Source: Nitrospirota bacterium (GTDB lineage Bacteria; Nitrospirota; Thermodesulfovibrionia; UBA6902). Taken from it: a DNA stretch of 64,000 bases. Every line of letters begins with the position of its first letter. Within the stretch, counting starts at the first letter, position 1. Of this stretch, positions 62,791-64,000 are shown in pieces. Below the pieces are notes generated by a model. The model saw only the letters and a program-made list of their open reading frames with translations, did not search any database and was not told the origin of the DNA. The stretch covers positions 1-64,000 of the forward strand of contig JACRLN010000044.1 in NCBI GenBank assembly GCA_016215115.1, in the 5' to 3' direction. A program made the translations under genes and the position numbers.

Positions 62791-63669
62791 TCACCAGCTC
62801 CCTGAAGCTCCACCTCCGCCGAAACCTCCGCCACCGCCACCTCCAAAACTGCCGCCACCTCCGCCGAAGCCGCCACCTCCGCCCCACCCGTCTCTCCTTC
62901 CTCCGCCTATCATATTCATCATGAATAGAAAAAGCAGGAGACGCGGATGTCTTATGAACATGTAAATTAAACCTATAAAGATAAGTATACCGAAAATACT
63001 GCCTAACAATGAAGGTTTCTTAAATTCCACTCTACCGGAGGGAAGTTGTCTTCGCAACTTCGGCATACCTGTTATTTCAACACCTGCATCAACGGCAATT
63101 ACATTACTGACTGCCAGTACCGCTGTATAAATTCCTCTTGAATAATCGCCATCGCGAAAATACGGTACAAGATATTCTCTTCCCATGCTGCCGACAAGAC
63201 TGTCCGGCAGTATGCTTTCAAGGCCATACCCGACTTCAAACCTGTACTTCCTGTCCTGAAGAGAGACGAGGAGAAGGACTCCATTGTCTTTGCCTTTTTG
63301 CCCCAGCTTCCATTTTTCATGGGCTATTTTAATAGAGAAATCATCAAGGGATTCCCCTTCAAGAGAATTAATAGTCAGCACAATAAACTGGGCAGTGGTT
63401 TTTTGTTCGAGTTCAAGAAGATATCCATTCAGTTTGGCTTCAACATCATCATTTATGATCCCTGCAAGATCTACTACATGATTGTAAGGTTTATCAGGGA
63501 TGACAATTTCAGCAAACGAGGTGACCGCATTCAGGCAAGACAGGCTGCAGAAAAAAAACAAAATAATACAGGTGTTGAGAAATAAATGCAGGCCATACGA
63601 AGTATGACTATTTAAAAATAAAATCTCCTTGCATTGAGGCGAAGCTTCTAATTTATTTTTCGATCTCAT
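62791..63669 (-). CDS. TPM-domain protein (YgcG/PsaA-like)
   Basis: 292 residues. After a long N-terminus (about 1-52) with a hydrophobic signal-like stretch near 28-50, a TPM domain covers about 60-195 (VVDLAGIINDDVEAKLNGYLLELEQKT, VLLLVSLQDRKYRFEVGYGLE, DGDYSRGIYTAV). A membrane helix (about 225-252) and a Gly-rich tail (GGGGGSFGGGGGG) follow. The start is uncertain: the ATG at 63669 overlaps the next gene by 17 bp and is not directly before the signal. Members are often paired with LemA. Confidence 0.85.
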   Translation of the reverse strand: MRSKNKLEASPQCKEILFLNSHTSYGLHLFLNTCIILFFFCSLSCLNAVTSFAEIVIPDKPYNHVVDLAGIINDDVEAKLNGYLLELEQKTTAQFIVLTINSLEGESLDDFSIKIAHEKWKLGQKGKDNGVLLLVSLQDRKYRFEVGYGLESILPDSLVGSMGREYLVPYFRDGDYSRGIYTAVLAVSNVIAVDAGVEITGMPKLRRQLPSGRVEFKKPSLLGSIFGILIFIGLIYMFIRHPRLLLFLFMMNMIGGGRRDGWGGGGGFGGGGGSFGGGGGGGFGGGGASGSW

Positions 63670-64000
63670 CCACTATCCTTACCAGCTTCTCGGTAGCAGT
63701 ATAGTAATCTTCAAATATGACATTAAGTTCCTGTATGGAGAGTTTTATTTTTTCCTGCTTTACTCTAAATATCTTTGTAAATGCATCGGTATTAATCTTT
63801 GCCGCTTTTGAGAGGACTTGAATCACATCGTTTTGCCTTTCAGGGGGCTGTTTGCCTAATAAAACAATTATCCCCCTGAAAAGAGGCATGTAGCCGGTAA
63901 TATGTTTTGCAAGCCCTTCTGTCAGTATTTTCCTGTCGCCAAGGGATGAAATATATCCCTGCCTTAATGAGATCAGCATGACCTTCAGTTCCCTTTCGCA
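63653..64000 (-). CDS. partial gene, possibly the C-terminal part of a nucleotidyltransferase-like protein
   Basis: The frame is open to the window edge, so the ATG at 63979 is probably internal. The visible 115 residues include YMPLFRGIIVLLGKQPPERQNDVIQVLSKAAKI and a helical tail ending VRIVDEIEK. The pattern recalls helical tails after nucleotidyltransferase domains, but the catalytic part is outside the window. Overlaps the TPM gene by 17 bp. Confidence 0.45.
   Translation of the reverse strand, partial: CERELKVMLISLRQGYISSLGDRKILTEGLAKHITGYMPLFRGIIVLLGKQPPERQNDVIQVLSKAAKINTDAFTKIFRVKQEKIKLSIQELNVIFEDYYTATEKLVRIVDEIEK

Overview
The window looks like chromosome of a Gram-negative, probably anaerobic or sulfur-metabolising bacterium. 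Supporting signs are lipoproteins with lipoboxes, an ABC-type surface-polysaccharide export system, System II cytochrome c assembly (ResB/CcsA), three YeeE/YedE sulfur-transport proteins, sigma-54 promoters with an enhancer-binding regulator, and many PAS/histidine-kinase genes with cysteine motifs. The mix, and the dispersed palindromic repeats that invade genes, would fit Nitrospirota or Desulfobacterota. That placement is inference; no rRNA or other phylogenetic marker is present. I saw no tRNA, rRNA, CRISPR array, prophage or classical insertion sequence.

Layout. 1-2.7 kb: MBL-fold hydrolase, histone-deacetylase-like amidohydrolase and an orphan REC-PAS protein. 2.7-7.1 kb (minus strand): an apparent operon of two half-size YeeE proteins, ccsA, resB and nagZ, with a good sigma-70 promoter preceded by exact 13-bp direct repeats. 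7.1-17.1 kb: a kinase-like ATPase and housekeeping genes (Smr, pepA, purC, phosphohexomutase, SLOG protein, radical SAM/B12 protein, rlmB, PilZ). 17.2-23.8 kb: a coherent regulatory unit. Three tandem universal stress proteins and a full-length YeeE face a sigma-54 activator and a membrane histidine kinase whose sensor domain carries a CXXCH haem motif. A consensus -24/-12 promoter lies in the divergent gap beside a helically phased TTAAC array. 23.8-28.2 kb: htpG and ligA, with a tiny CXXCH-containing ORF behind a second -24/-12 promoter between them.

28.2-44.4 kb is a surface-glycan island: DUF2304, GT2, a TMTC-like TPR membrane protein, wzm/wzt, a methyltransferase with a long coiled coil, a sulfotransferase-glycosyltransferase fusion, a DUF707-like protein, a GT2 and five GT4 enzymes. 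Many genes overlap by 4 bp, as in a translationally coupled operon. 44.4-48.7 kb: pncC, a PhnD-like binding protein with its own hybrid kinase, and a HesB/IscA-like protein. 48.8-55.0 kb is accessory: a DUF4143 ATPase behind a palindrome, a 1262-residue PD-(D/E)xK-STAND NTPase protein resembling antiviral STAND effectors, and a convergent nucleotide-cyclase-like protein. 55.3-64 kb: FmdB-like zinc ribbon, an envelope operon (lipoprotein and two L,D-transpeptidases) under a third -24/-12 promoter, a GH13 enzyme, rlmI, lemA, a TPM-domain protein and a partial gene.

At least four families of dispersed palindromic repeats occur, some read through in frame inside nagZ, ccsA and the TMTC-like gene. 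One family is a non-autonomous element of about 170 bp with terminal inverted repeats, present twice.
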